DNA of 64,000 bases from positions 38,465,950-38,529,949 of the forward strand of contig OX463781.1 in the NCBI GenBank assembly GCA_949825025.1, read 5' to 3'. The notes beneath the pieces were generated by a model. It did no database searches, was not told the origin of the DNA, and was given only the letters and a program-made list of their open reading frames with translations. The DNA is from Siphlonurus alternatus (Eukaryota > Arthropoda > Insecta > Ephemeroptera > Siphlonuridae). Every line of letters starts with the position of its first letter. The first letter of the stretch is position 1. Made by a program: the position numbers and the translations under genes. Of the stretch, positions 32,498 through 47,000 are shown in pieces.

Positions 32498-35400
32498 GTG
32501 AGTACTTTCCCGCATCAACATGTTAATTTCGAACCTCGTCCGGAATAATGAGCTATCATAATATCCTTGCAATAATGAGCTATCTGTTATTTCAGGTGAG
32601 CGTAATTATATGAGCTGTAAATCAGTATAAAATAAAGCTCATTATCGCACTCACGTAAAATAGCAGATACCTCATTATTGCAACGAAATCATGGTAAGTA
32701 TAGATAGCTCATTATTCCGGACGAGGGACAATTAAATATTTGCTTATTTATACCAATAATGATATGTTTGATCGTAAATGCACAGTCAGATAGATGAACC
32801 TTCTGTACAGGGAACATAAGTTTCATTTAATATAAGTTAATTATGTTCTGATTGTATATTTACGAACAGACCTAATGTGTTTTTACACAACCTTGAAACT
32901 TGTTATTACAAGTTGAAGGCAAGCTTATGAAGTATCAGTCAATTTTATCACGAAAATTTATGTTAAAAAAAAATATGATACTGTAATTAAAGGTGGAAAG
33001 AAAAATGTATCATTTATATATATATATATTATATTATATTAAGTTACTCTTTTGCATAAAAATTGCAAATTTTTAATTGTAGTTACATTTTACAATAACA
33101 CACATAAAAATTTGATTTACTGAAAAAACAATCAAAAAATAGTGTGCAAAAAATGAGGGGACTAGATAAATAGATATATAATATTGAAATATATTTTTTT
33201 TTTTTGCAAAATAGAAAAACGTTACTTAATTTTAGATATTAATTCTTAAGTTAAAATACGATTTTAATGATGAAACTGGTATATCTGTTGTGCTAAATTT
33301 TTATATTATTTTCTAAAAACTTTCGATTTTAAATACTATGCTATTTATACAAAATTGATAAAAAGGTTTAACATCTTTGTTTTTATGAAAAATTTGCAGA
33401 AATACTTTCCCTGAAGCGCCAAAGTGTTTTTTTTTTTTCTTCTGTAATTGAGAGTGACTATATATATGTCACATCATCATCATAATTATTTCCCCCTCCT
33501 CTTAGGGCCATACTTGCTCTCAAACACGCTGCGGGTGGTACAGTTCATGCGGGTGAAACAAACGTTTTGGGTCATACAGATTTGGACTAGTGTGTAGTTT
33601 GTAGAACAAGAAGTAAGTTATTGTTATTAATAAGGGCTGTCTCACATAGGATCGCGTGATTTCATAGCGTATGATAAAAAAAAATTAAAACCTACATAAT
33701 ATTTTAACAGGTGTACGCGCGCACACAGGTTCGTATCACCATATATTAGAACCGATTCTAAATTTTTATCATACGAATTAATACGATACCATACGATGCA
33801 ATACGATAAGGTAGTGTGCAACCCGCCTAATACAAAGTGTTAATATGTTGGAAAATGAGCAACAAATCTTGACTATAAAGCATAAATTAAGTGCTTATGA
33901 ACAACAAATGTCATTAAATAAGACGTACGACAGTACTTGACTTAAAAAAACAAAGGTTGTGTCATCAGATACACGTAAATACAAATTACACAACAATTAA
34001 AAAAAGAAAAAAAGCATGAAAGAGCGTATGAGCTATAATATATATAAAGAGCTTACATCAGGATTATATAACAATTGCTAATTTAAGATGTCTTAACATT
34101 AGAGCGTTGCGAACTGATTATATAACAAGTGCTATATAGCTATTTTGAGTCATTGTGAATATATACAGTATACATATATATAATATGTGTGTGTTGTTTT
34201 TATTTTATTATTATTTTTTTATCCTGAAGTGATCCATGCCAGTTTTTCAAACGTACGGTCGTCGCCTTGGAAAATTTCCCTCTTGCAGCCTTGTTAATCA
34301 CCATGGCATGTCCCGTATGAATAACACAGGGCATGGTGATTCACAAGGCTGCAAGTGGGAAATTTTTCAAGGCGATGAGTGTACAACCAAAATGATTGAA
34401 TAAAAAAATTGAACAAAAATAATAATATTGCTATTTTTTATGTAATACTGTAATATTTTTACTTTTTTCCGTTTTTGACCAATCAAAGGGTATCTCAATT
34501 AAGATTTTAATTTTTTTAAAAGGATCGCCTGATATAATTTAAAATATTATTCTTTGAATATTTAATAGTTTGATCCTATTGCTCATATTGGTGCAACAAC
34601 TTAATAATGAAATTGTTATACATATTTAGCTTTCGAACAATCAAATTTGTTGTAATAACATGATTCATAATAAGATGAATGTAAACAAATAATTAATTTG
34701 TAAGTAATTTTTAATGAACACGTGAGGATTAATCATCACTGTTTAATTTTTATGACACTGGAGTTTCCATGTGATTTATCAAACAATCAAAGTTCAATTT
34801 TATATTACGAAGCAGATTATAGCTGTATAAAAATTACCATGATATTATTAACTGAAAATAACTGGAAAATACTCAATATTATTTTTATTGCAAATTTCTC
34901 TTATTAAGTGGCATAAAACCTAATGTATAGTCAAGTTTATATGGCATTCCTTCCGGAAGAAGTCTGAATTGGAGTCTTTCTATTTACATTTTAGTATTGC
35001 AATTCCACACAAAAATATATTTTGAACTGCAAAACTCTTTTTATATTTTAAAATTGAATTACAAGAGGAATAGCCTTATACTTCCAGAAAAAAATAATTA
35101 ATTAAAATAATTAATAAAATTAATTATCAAGTGTTAATTTATTTATTTTACCATCAAGTTCTTTAATTCAAATATAGTCAAATTAATTTGAGAATTCCTA
35201 GCTCTGGAAGTAGCCGGAAATTTGTATATATTTTGTTCGTTATTTAGTTTTGAAACTAACACAGTGGCTTGCAGTAGATTTACTGATCTCTGTATAAAAT
35301 TATAATGTTGAAGTAATAATAAAACCCCTAAACTTTGAAACAGAATATCAGATTAATTTGAATACGCAGTCAAATTTTTATTATATTCTCTCCGGAAGTA

Positions 35401-36738
35401 GCCGGAAATGTGAATTTTGCAGCTCTTCTGTTTGTAATTCAGTTTTGAAACTTTACAGAGTGGTTTGATGTAGAAGTATAACAGCTAGAGGCCTATGTGT
35501 GAAATTGCAATGCTGTAATATGAATATGAAGACCAGAAACCTTACATTTCCGGCTACTTCCGGAGGGAATATTATGTAAATTTGAATGTACTTATGTTGA
35601 AAACGTTGATTTGATTATAAATGTTGGTGTCAACCTGACTCAACAAATCTGAGGTTGTTGACCTTTATGCACCTTGAGTGCACACGTCATGCCAGCTGCT
35701 GTGTGCATGTGACACAGATCGTATAATAAACTCTCTCGATGTTGATAGCCTGAGGGGATTCACAGCTGGTTTAATCATCACAATTTATTACCGTTCTAGT
35801 GACTTTCCTTGCAATAGTTTTAAACACGTGTTAATTTGTTTACTTTAATCATCGAGTTCAATTAATTATTAAGATATGCATAATTTTGTAGTAGATCAAT
35901 AAATTTTATTACATCATTACACCAACATGGTTATGATGTTTTGATATTGATTTTATTAATTTTTTTTTATTTAATAATTAATGATATTATATATCTAAAT
36001 TTTGCTACCTCATATAATATGTAGGAGTTATCAATTTTTAATACAAATTTGATCTCTGCATACACCGTACTTTCCTGGTAATGAAGTTAATTTTAAGGTT
36101 TTAATTATATAGTTAAATGTAATTTGTTATATTTATTTGAAATTTGAAGATATTAATGTTGATAAGAAATATTATAACAATTAAAATTTTAAAATATTTT
36201 GATACATAATTATGTAATGAGGTCCAACTTAAATTATAAAAAACAAATAAATATTTCATTTATTTTTATTTTTAATCCTAAAGAAAGGCATCAAGCATGT
36301 CAAAATAAATATTTCGCCATATAACTTATTTATTATTTAAGCTTCTTCATTTTCTATTCAACCTTAAACCAGACTTTACTTGAAACGTCTATAGATGTGA
36401 TCTGCGGAAAGAAGGGGTACGTCAATAATTTTTTGTGAACGATGGATTCCCAAGAGAAATCCTCACCTCAATGCCACACGATCTGACCTGAAAACATTCT
36501 TATCTCAAAATATACGTGATCTCTCTCGTTTTTTTAAGACGATATAGTTCAAAATAAGGCGTTCTGGTGCAAACTGGTTTATAAACAAAATTGTCAGTAA
36601 AGGTCAACTTCTTACGTCACTCCACTGATAATGATCTATAAGTGAAAATTATTTACATAATAATTTAGGCGCCGCAGATCAAACGGGTTTAAATCCAAAA
36701 GCCCAACTGGAATTCAATTTTTAAGCCTCAGTTTCACG

Positions 36739-36771
<33 letters not shown>

Positions 36772-38041
36772 GACCACCTTTAAACCTGGATTTGGAAATT
36801 TAACTATACTTGTCTTTCCAAATCCAGGTTCAAAGGTGGTCTGAAATTTTATTTGTTTTTTTGTCTGTGTGTAACTGAGGATTAAAAATTGAATTATTAT
36901 TCCAGTTGGGCTTGGATTTAAACCCGTTTGATCTGTGGCGCCTTATTTAATATATGTTATTTACAAGCCCGTTTTGAATAGTATGCAGGGTCTTTTATAA
37001 TATATTTATAGAAGAAAAAAAAATAAATATATTGGTATTAAAATTTACATTTAATTGTAATTAAAAGTATTAATTAAAAGCTTAATTATTTACAATAAGT
37101 TAAAAATATCAAAATATTATATGTACAGTACGTGAATTGCAAAAGCATTAAACAATACTTGCAAATATTCAACTGTTAATACTTTATAAATTAATGAGGT
37201 ACAATTAAAAAAGTTTCAAAAATATTCAAAGTAAAATAACGCTCTCATAATGCTAACTCAGTGACACTTGTTAACAAGTTAAAGAGATATTTATGTTGAA
37301 ACTAGTCATTAAATCGAAATTAACTTATTTATGTTAATGAATTGATATGAATTAATGAATTAGATAATGACGTACATTACCAACTTTATGAGAGAGTTTC
37401 GTGACTGTGTTCACAATAAACAAGTCACGTGGTACACCTCGGGAAGTCACGAGCTCCTACCTCGTTTGCTCCAATAGACAAAGAAATGCACTTTCAAAGG
37501 TCATCCCAAAAAGTTCATCAAGTTTTTATAAACTGCGTGAAAACGCAGGTATACGAACAGAGAATGGTTACAATCATTACTTGGTGTCCCGAGCCATACG
37601 AGTATCGACGTATATAATTATCTTCACTCGTTTGCAATAATGAGCTATCTGCCTACACCATGATTTAATGGTAATATTGAGCTATTTGATTTTTTTGGTG
37701 AGTGCAATTATGAGCTTTATTTTATACTAACTTACAGCTCATAATTGCGCTCACCTGAAAAAGCAGATAGCTCTTTATTGCTACGAAATCGCGGTATATA
37801 GGCATGCAGATAGCTCATTATTCCGGAAGAGGGACGATATAATATATGACTATACTTCATCGTTTGTTCTTCTGATTTGTAACATTTAGGAGTTTTTACA
37901 TTTTTCTTTTAGAATTGCAATTAAAAAAATTATCTAAATGCTCAATAATAATAAATTTATAATATAACATGCGTGATTCTTTATCGGTTTAGTCAAAATG
38001 ATTTTAAGGATTTTTAATACTTGCGCGCATGATATATTTAC

Positions 38042-38081
<40 letters not shown>

Positions 38082-41000
38082 ATATATATATATATTCGTT
38101 TTCTGGAGACTTAATTTATTGTTTATTGTCAATTATTTTGTCAATTAATATAAATTAATATTATTATCATTATCTTTGTTCGTAAATACACAATCAGGAA
38201 GAATTGATTATTTGTGATGAACATGGAACATATATATTAATTAAAAGGTTCATCACAAATAATCGATTCATTCTGCTTGTTATATTTTCGAACAGACCTA
38301 TTGCCAAGTCGGATTCACGAAGAGCCGGGAAGTTAAATACTGTTACTTGTATAATAACTAGTATCATATGCATTGCATACAATAGGGTTTTATTATAGTT
38401 GGGAAAAAATAACTTAAATTTTTCTTAAGTTAAAAGTCTTGATTTCAGATGACCACCCAGTCTTTGGTTTCAACGTTCGGTCTTCTGTTTGGCGACGCTC
38501 TCAAGAGCATGGGACAGGAGACGACAGGTGCTGCCCTCATCATGAACGTTATGAGCGCCACCACCAATTTGTCAGGTACGTTCACAGTGGCAAGTTTCTG
38601 AACTATAGACTAAACTTTTAGATACTTAATCTAAGGACAATTTTTGTACTTAAATTGACTAGGTTTAATTCAGTACAAAATTTAAAATTTGTACTAAAAA
38701 AGTGTGAAAAGTACTGAAAATAATGTTTGATTAAGCCATTAATTAATGTACTGAATCCTAAAACGTCCTTACTATAAGGTGAAAATAAAAGTACTGAAAA
38801 CCCATTCAGTATATAATATTTAAGTGTGATACAGACTAACCATCCCCTGATTTGCAGGACTCTTCACGGGGCCCGTAATCAAACGATTTTCGTATCGCAA
38901 AGTCGCGATTGTTGGTGGGATTCTCTTCTCCAGCGGCATTTTCTTAGCCAGCATGGCTACCAACATGACACATTTGCTCTTCAGCTACAGTCTACTGAGT
39001 GGTAAGTGATGACGTCACGAGTGGGGGCTTTAAGTCCTGTTTTTTTTTTGGTTTTTTGTTTTTTTTCATAAGCCACCATGTTAAAAAAATTTAATTTTTT
39101 CTATTGAACTATCAAAGCAATTGATTTGACAACATATATCCTAGCTCCTCATTTATGAATCTTTTGATAATGAATCAAGAACTTATTTCCTTTTAAAAAA
39201 AATTCGAATAAAAATTAAAAAAAAAAAAAGTTTCGATTGATGAAAAAAAAATAATTTAATTACAGAAAAATCTACATTTGTAATCCGTCGCAAGATACGG
39301 CAGGAAATTTGGTGGTGTCATTGAAATTTTGATTCAACATTTTTTCGTGCCTTTAAAGGGGGTGTAATGTAAAGCTTAAATTTACTTTATATTTAATGAG
39401 ATTTTAATGTCATATTAAACAAAATAAAAATATCTATCAATATTGATATCCAGGGGTAAATTTACACGCTAAATTTAATAGTGATTTCGGCAAATTTCTA
39501 TATATGGGCGTGAGCCACACGTACGTTAATGCTAATATCAGTGATATACCAATTACTGCATGGTCTCTTTATACAGAATCTTCTGAAGAAAAAATCCGTG
39601 CAGTGCAAAGAAACTAAAAACCGTTTTAATACGTATAATACAAGTTTAATACAGGTCTGATTGATTAATCAATAAATTATTAGTTTTATTTAATTGGTCA
39701 TTTAACCAAGTGTCTTTGAGTTATTTGGATGAGATAAACTTTCATTCAAAACCTATAGAATTTTGCTTTTATTTTATAATAATATTAGTTTTGCAGAATT
39801 GGTATGGAAATTAACAATTTACTGTGTAAACTTTGTCTGTAATGCTGGTAAAATTAAGCCATTTCTCGTATAATAGGCTTGTCAAAGAAAATTATAATTA
39901 TAATTTTTTTACTTTGAAATTTATCCATTGAATAATAATAAAAATATATGAAACGTAAATTACAATTAATAAATAAATTAAATTGATTTGCTATAATAAT
40001 ATATTCTATAGATATTATATACAGTATTTTTTAATATTATGAATAATATGACATTTAAAAAACACGAAATTTTATTTAAGTATTAACATGATGCGGATTA
40101 CATTTGATTGGTGTTGTGGTTTTATAGAAATTTATATAAGAATTTGTTTCAGAATTTTTAATAATATTTATGGTCAGTTTATAGCATGCAGGGTAGTTTT
40201 AACTCAATTCGAGTCCAGAAAAAAAAATCGGACTTTTACAAGTTATTGCGTGTTCTTTTTTGTTGGTAAGACAATCCCTGTGGCTGTCGAGAAAATGAAA
40301 TAACGCTTCTGTCTTAACTTTTGGTAAAGCAAAATGTAGGATTTTATTTCCATAAAGAACGTCTGGAAATGATGTAGCCCAAAGCTAAAAAAAAAAAAAA
40401 AAAAAATTGCACAGAAGAATTCAATATATAAATCTGAAATATTTTTTTCTATCAAAATATATCAAAAGAATTTCCCAATATTTATGGATTAAATAATCTT
40501 TTAATATTTTAAATTTATATTAAGTTTTTGTATATATATTTTCAACTTATTTCATTTTAAATTTGATGCTACAAGTAGATTATATAACAGTATCTCAATT
40601 CAAAAAAAATATTAAACTATATAAAAGAATGTGTATATCTACAGTTCTACAGCATATTAATTATTGAATGTTAAAAATAAAAACATAAAATATAGTGAAA
40701 AGGTTTTGTATTTTAAAATTTCATCAACAATTTTTGTTTATATTTTTAAATAAAATATATTGATAAAAGTGTTAAAAAGACCTCGATGAAAATATCTAGC
40801 TTCCATCATATTATTATTTTTTTTTAGTTTTTAATCAAACCCTATTGGGTACTTCTATTTACTAATTACATACTACTTTGAAACCCCGAACCTTCCGAAA
40901 CCCTAACTTGAGCGTTTCGCGGGCTCTTCTGGAACGAGGGCGGCCACGGCCTTGCAAATCCATCCCGGCATTTGCCTCCGGCTGAGGGAAACGTGGAAAT

Positions 41001-44000
41001 CTCAGCCAGGATGGACGCTACAGCTTTTGTCAATGAACCGGAAGTGCAATGGTCCAAAGCCAGGGGAACCACATAGTGGAAAAGCGCAACGTTTTACCCC
41101 TGGGTGGGAAACGTGGTTTTTGTTGAAAATGGTCACCCATCCAACTACTAACCACGCGCGGTGTTGCTTGACTTCGGTGATCTGACGAGACCTGGTCAAG
41201 CGCACTGCGCCACACCCCATTATTATTATTCAACTTTGTTTACGTCACAGATTTGTAACACTCTCAGTCATTGGTAGCAACTTTGTAACGAAGAACATCA
41301 CTGGCCGAGCCGAGCCGAATGACTCCCGAGCAGTTCCGACGAAAACAAAGTTAAATGTGACGGCTAGTGGTTAGATTACGAGCTATATTCCGACAAGTGT
41401 CGCACTGAATTTGCATGTGTTTACATTGCATGAAAGCATTGATTGTTCGGTTAATGCATTTAGCTTCATTGTCATGATAATTTACGGCCATGTGTGGCTT
41501 TAAACAAGTGCCCCCTGGGGGGTGGGGCAACAGGTGAAGTTACGGCGCGTGAAATCCACCCAGGATTACGTGAAAGCCAGCGGGCTTTTGTTGCACTCAA
41601 ATCTATAGGTCAACCAATCTAAGATTGTTAAAATACTGACATTGAGGATTCATGAAAATACATAGGCAATTAAATTTCAACAAACCTTTTCTAGTCAAGG
41701 ATCGGATGCGGATGTTGATCCACTCAAATGTACATAAAATTAAGTGTAACCGCATCTTGTATCCAGTCCCTGTTTTATACACGTGAATAAAATAAAAAAT
41801 AATTTTCTATTGTTTATTTTCATGATTTATGTAAATCAAATTTTATTTCTTATTTTAAAAATCTTGTCACGTATTACTGCAAGCATGACCTTGTCAATAC
41901 TTACCGTATGTTGTACATAAATCAATCATTCTTTGTCTGCGATTGCAACTTTGTACATATAATTTCATTATTAATGTACAACGTTGCAATATTTCTTATA
42001 TTTAGAACCAATTAAGTAAAGTCGTATGTGTAACTATATATAACACATCAATCTTCGTGAGTTTCATGACAAATTGAATTTGAGATTAAAACTACACTCG
42101 TAGCCTGGAAAATTTCCCACTTGCAGCCTTGTTAATCACCACGCTCTGTGTTATTCTTATAATAGGGCATGCATGGTGATTAACAAGTCAGGGAAATTTT
42201 CCAAGGCGATGATTGTATACATGATATATCTTCTTTCTGTTTTAATGTAATTATTTTTAAGTAAGACTGGATCTGGATTAAAATAGTTTGACTTCGGTAA
42301 CTCTAGACAGCTGTTCCGTCAATAAGTTTGGAGAACGACTCTTGAAAGTCACAAACATTAACTTGCATGCTCGCAATGATGTTTTCAATTTGTAACACCT
42401 AAGACATAAATATTTTTACTTTTTACCAATGCGTGAGTAAGCTATCGTATATCTGTCTATCTCGCATATAGTAATGAACTGTCTGCTGTGAGTGTTGCAA
42501 TTATGAGCTTTAATTGCGCAATCACCATCAGGTGATGGTGATCAGGTGATAGCAGACAGCTGATTGTTGCACGTACGCAATTCACACTATAAACTTTTAG
42601 ATGCTGAATTGGTTTCAGTACTTTATGTCAGTACAAAATTGTTCCAATTTCTTCTTACACCCAGCATTTTTGACCTATAAAACACTTTATCCAAGTACAA
42701 ATTTGGTACTGAAAAAATACAGTAAATTTTTGGTATACTTTATTTGACTCTCTTTTTTCAGTACCAAATTTGTACTTGGATTAAATGTTTTATAGGTCAA
42801 GTGTAGAGGTCGAGCGTGGCGCAGTGCATTGACCGGTTCTCGTTAGATCACCGAAGTCAGGCTACGTCGAGCGTGGTTAGTATTTGGATGGGTGACCGTT
42901 TCAAGTAAAAAATACGCTGCTCCCTCCCTGGGGTAAATTCGTCTCGCTTTCCACCCAGTGCAGTGATGCACTTGTGTGTGGTTCCCCAGGCTTTGGACAT
43001 CGCTTTGGTCCATTGAGAAAAAGTAGAGGTGTCCGTCCTGACTGAGGTTTTCCACGGTTCCCTCAGTCTCACCTCAGCGAATGCTGGGACGCGTAAGCAT
43101 GCAGGCCGTGGCCACTATCCGTTCCCTACCTTATCCCTACCCAGTACCCCGCCGCGAGCTGTAAGCTCTTAGGGGTGTATCCTTGTAAAAAAAAAAAAAA
43201 AAAAAAAAAAAAGTACTGGGTGTAAGACTAAATTGGAACAATTTTGTACTGACATAAAGTACTGAAACCAATTCAGCATCTAAAAGTTTAGTGTAAATGA
43301 TCGTTAACCCTATATACAGTTGAAATAATTTTCATCACTTTTAACGTCTTTACTCTCTTTTTTCCTCTTACTTCGCAACATTTTCGAAGAAAAAAGACGA
43401 GATTACGTCTTATTTCCTCTTATTGATAAAATGTCAAAAAAAAAAATGTATAATATCAATTTTATCCTCACTTTGAGCGAGGAATAAATGAGATTTGTTT
43501 TTGAGTTAAAGACATAATAAATGTTTAGATGTGAAGAAGAGAAGAGTTGAAGCAATTTTTTCAACTAGAGAAGTCATTCATATTCATATGAGTGACGATT
43601 AATATGACAAAATTCGATAATATTTTTATTTCAATTATGGAATTATACTAATTGAATAATACAGTGTTAAATAAATAAAATTGTCTTTATTGAAGATTTA
43701 GGTCAATTTTTTATCCAAATACATTGAATTGGGAACCTTACAATCCTTCAACTGTAGCCGTTCAATAGTGATGCAATGAGAACATGTAGTAACTTAATCA
43801 CCTCTCTATCAGTTGAGGGGGGGGGGGGAGGATTGTTGTTGCGAGCTCAGCTGCAGTAATTGATGAGCCCGCGTGAACTATATCTCACTGCATTGTTTCA
43901 TTAATGAGGTAATTATATAGGTTATGATTGAGATATTGTTATTGTATGCTACAACGTTATTGCTATGACAGAGTACAAAAAATATAGTTCATATAATAGA

Positions 44001-47000
44001 TAACACATTTTATATGTGCAATTATTACAAAATAGAATAAAAAATATGCAATAATGATAAATAAATAATACTTTGAATATTATGATTTTTTTTATTATAT
44101 CTAAGCCGGATTACAATTATATGATGCAATATTGGTATATTTCACACAATTTTTCTTTAACTCCACTTAATGTTTGTATAGAGATTAAATTTTAATTTTC
44201 TTGTATATAGAAGTTTATGCAATATAAAAAAACTATTTGTATATCTTTTAATACCGGCTTTAATTCTATTAAGAACATGTTTATTTTCCTCTATAAAGTA
44301 TATATTAATTAGTTGAGTTCCATTAATTATCACGAGAGATTGCTATACAAAAGTTTTTTTATAGATACTTGAGGTTTTATTTTTCCACTCAAAACCAACA
44401 TTATCGCTTCATAAATCACTCCCTAAAATCTTCTACTTAATCACTGAAGTGCCTTCTGTGGACTTGTCTTTTTCACTAACGTGTCTTCCTCAGGACTGGG
44501 CCTGGGCCTGACTGGGCCGGCTTCCTTCGTCGCTCTCAGCACGTACTTCTCGACTCGGCGGGGCCGGGCCGTGGGACTGGCATTGGTCGGGACGGGTCTG
44601 GGCCAGATGCTGATGCCTCAAGCTGTCCGTGCGTTGCTGGACTACTACGGATTTCAGGTGAGAATACTTCTTCGGATCATCTTGACCATACTCCAATTGT
44701 TGTCATAAAAATAGCATTCTTTTTGTTGCTGTTTGTTTATCATGATAATAAACGAAGTCTTGAGTAAACAAATCTATTTGTTTTGACTGTTAATAATATT
44801 GAGATAAGAAATTCTGTGTTAAAATTGTGAAATGAAAATATTATAAACTAAAATACACCATAAAGTTGCCAGCGGACCTGGTGGTAATAGCTGAACTACG
44901 TGCGTGCATTAAGGGCATTGGGTGTAGCACCGGTAGTTGGCAACACTGACGTATCTTCACCATGTTAATTTTTGATCCTTGCTCCTCGGAGTAATTTTTA
45001 TGCAAGAGCTAAGCTGATTGCAGTAGTATCAAGATAATTAGTAGCCCAAGTGTACAATTTGGCTAAATAAAGCCTGATTTAAAGAAAAGTATTTTTTTTT
45101 ATATTTTAAAAAATGCATGTAAATTTAAAAAAATTAATAAAAATACTTTTCTTTAAATCAGGTTTTACTAAGCCAAATTGTGCACTTGGGCTACTAATTA
45201 CCTTGATACTACTGCAATCAGCTTAGCTCTAGCATAAAAATTACTCCGAGGAGCAAGGATAAAAATTAACATGGTGAAGATACGTCAGTGTTGCCAACTA
45301 CCGGTGCTACACCCAATGCCCTTTGGCCCCGTTGCATGATTTAAAAGTATCAGGCCTCAAATTACAAATTAAACAGGTATCAAGTGTTGCTCGAGTTTAT
45401 AATTAAAATAAATTTTTTCCTCGTCGCGCGGTTCGACCGTGGGAAGTTGCACTCACTGACGTCACAACTCACAGCCAGCCCCGATTAGCATTGAGTTGTG
45501 ACTTACGCAAGGACTTTGTGACGTAAGCAAGGAATAAATTTCTTACTTTGCACGCCAGGGCGTGGAGAAAAATGTTGCGAACGTTGATTATATACTCTAA
45601 CAACACTAGTCTTGGTGACTGTCTAATTTGTAATTTGAGGCCTGCATCCCTTTCATATAATAAGAATACCATGCCAATCATTCCTTTTGTTGTTACTTGC
45701 TTATCAATAATAAACGAAGTCACAAGTAAACAAATCTGTTTGTTTTGACTCTTCATATTATTGATAAGAAATTCTGATAAGAATTGTTAAAGTTGTGAAA
45801 TGACATTACAATTTATATAATACAGTCAAACTAATTTGATATTCCTTCCGGAAGTAGCCGGAAGTATGAAGTTTTCAGGTCTTTTATTTTTTTTAAATTT
45901 GGTTTCACCTAGAAGTACTGTCCTATGTGTGAAATTGTAACACGTACGAATAGGAAGGCAAAAAAACTTACACTTCCAGCTACTTCCGGAGGGAATATCA
46001 TATAAATTTAGCTGTACCTGAGAGATGGCATGCATGTTCTTCCACTATACTGCCTGTATTCGGGAGGTGCTGAATGTCGTTCCCTTTGGTGCCGTCTGCC
46101 TTGATGATGGTTTTCCGGTTTTCTGTGGTTTCCCATCGTAACTCGCAGGCAAATTCTGGGGCAATTCCTAACACAAGGTTATAGCTGCCTCCTTTCCCAT
46201 CAATCCTTCCTATTGTTTAATACTGTTGTTAAGTTTGAAAGCTTACACCAATAGCAGAATATGCTGTAGTAAGCTAACATTGTAATAATAATAAATTATC
46301 CACAGGGTGCCATGTTACTGATAGCGGCCGTGAGTCTACACGCCATATTCGGTGCTTCCTTGTACCACCCGATCAAACGTCACTACAAGTACCCTGAGAA
46401 GGTTCCCCTGGAGAACCCTCCAGTCAAGGTCGACATCGTCACGGAGGAGAATAAGGCCTCTGACGAGAAGATGCCATCCGCTACACTTCTGCAACCAGAG
46501 GTCCCCGAACTGAAAGACCTACGGAGGTTGTCTAACGCCGAGATGGGCAGTGAATTAGATGTGGACACGTTGGCCGCGGAGTTTCTAGAGGCTACTGAGG
46601 AGGTGGGTCTTCTTTGCAAACAATGGACATTACCACTGTTAAGGATTAATGTCAGTGGGCTTAGTAGATGGTGAATCACTGAAAAATTCATAAAACCTTC
46701 CTGACACCATGAAATAATTTTATTTTCCACGGAAACAAAATTAGACCAAATGCTGTGAAATTTTCGAGATATTCAGCATTGAAATTAGGAGTGTTTTAAA
46801 TGGGAACTGCTGTGACTTTTAGTCAAATCGGTATCTTTTTCACATGAAAAAATTAATTACTCAAAATCTTATAGACTGAATTTGTTGTTGTTTACATCCC
46901 AACAGTTACTTTGACCTTTATTTTAAGGACTAAAAATATTTTCAGTTTATCATCGTAAAAAAATTAGCAATAGCCGCTACAGAGACATTATTTCTTAAAA

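Larger units (their letters stand above)
44725..45810 (+). repeat. Direct repeat pair in intron 4
   Basis: About 125 bp at 44725-44850 (ATAATAAACGAAGTC..AGTAAACAAATCT, TTGTTTTGACT, AAGAAATTCTG, TTGTGAAATGA) recurs at 45687-45805 in the same orientation, with two MITEs between the copies. Confidence 0.7.

Noticed and set aside
32249..32548. Single-exon protein starting at GTG 32249 and running to 32548
   Set aside because: The AG at 32248-32249 is a splice acceptor and GTGAGT at 32498 is a donor; the last 16 codons are intron sequence.
37401..37640. Additional transporter exon with 62-79 codon frames
   Set aside because: Exon 1 joins exon 2 in phase and in protein alignment with no gap, and no matching splice signals flank this patch.
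42840..42910. 5S rRNA gene
   Set aside because: Only the internal part resembles 5S rRNA; flanks are SINE body with poly(A) and there are diverged sister copies.
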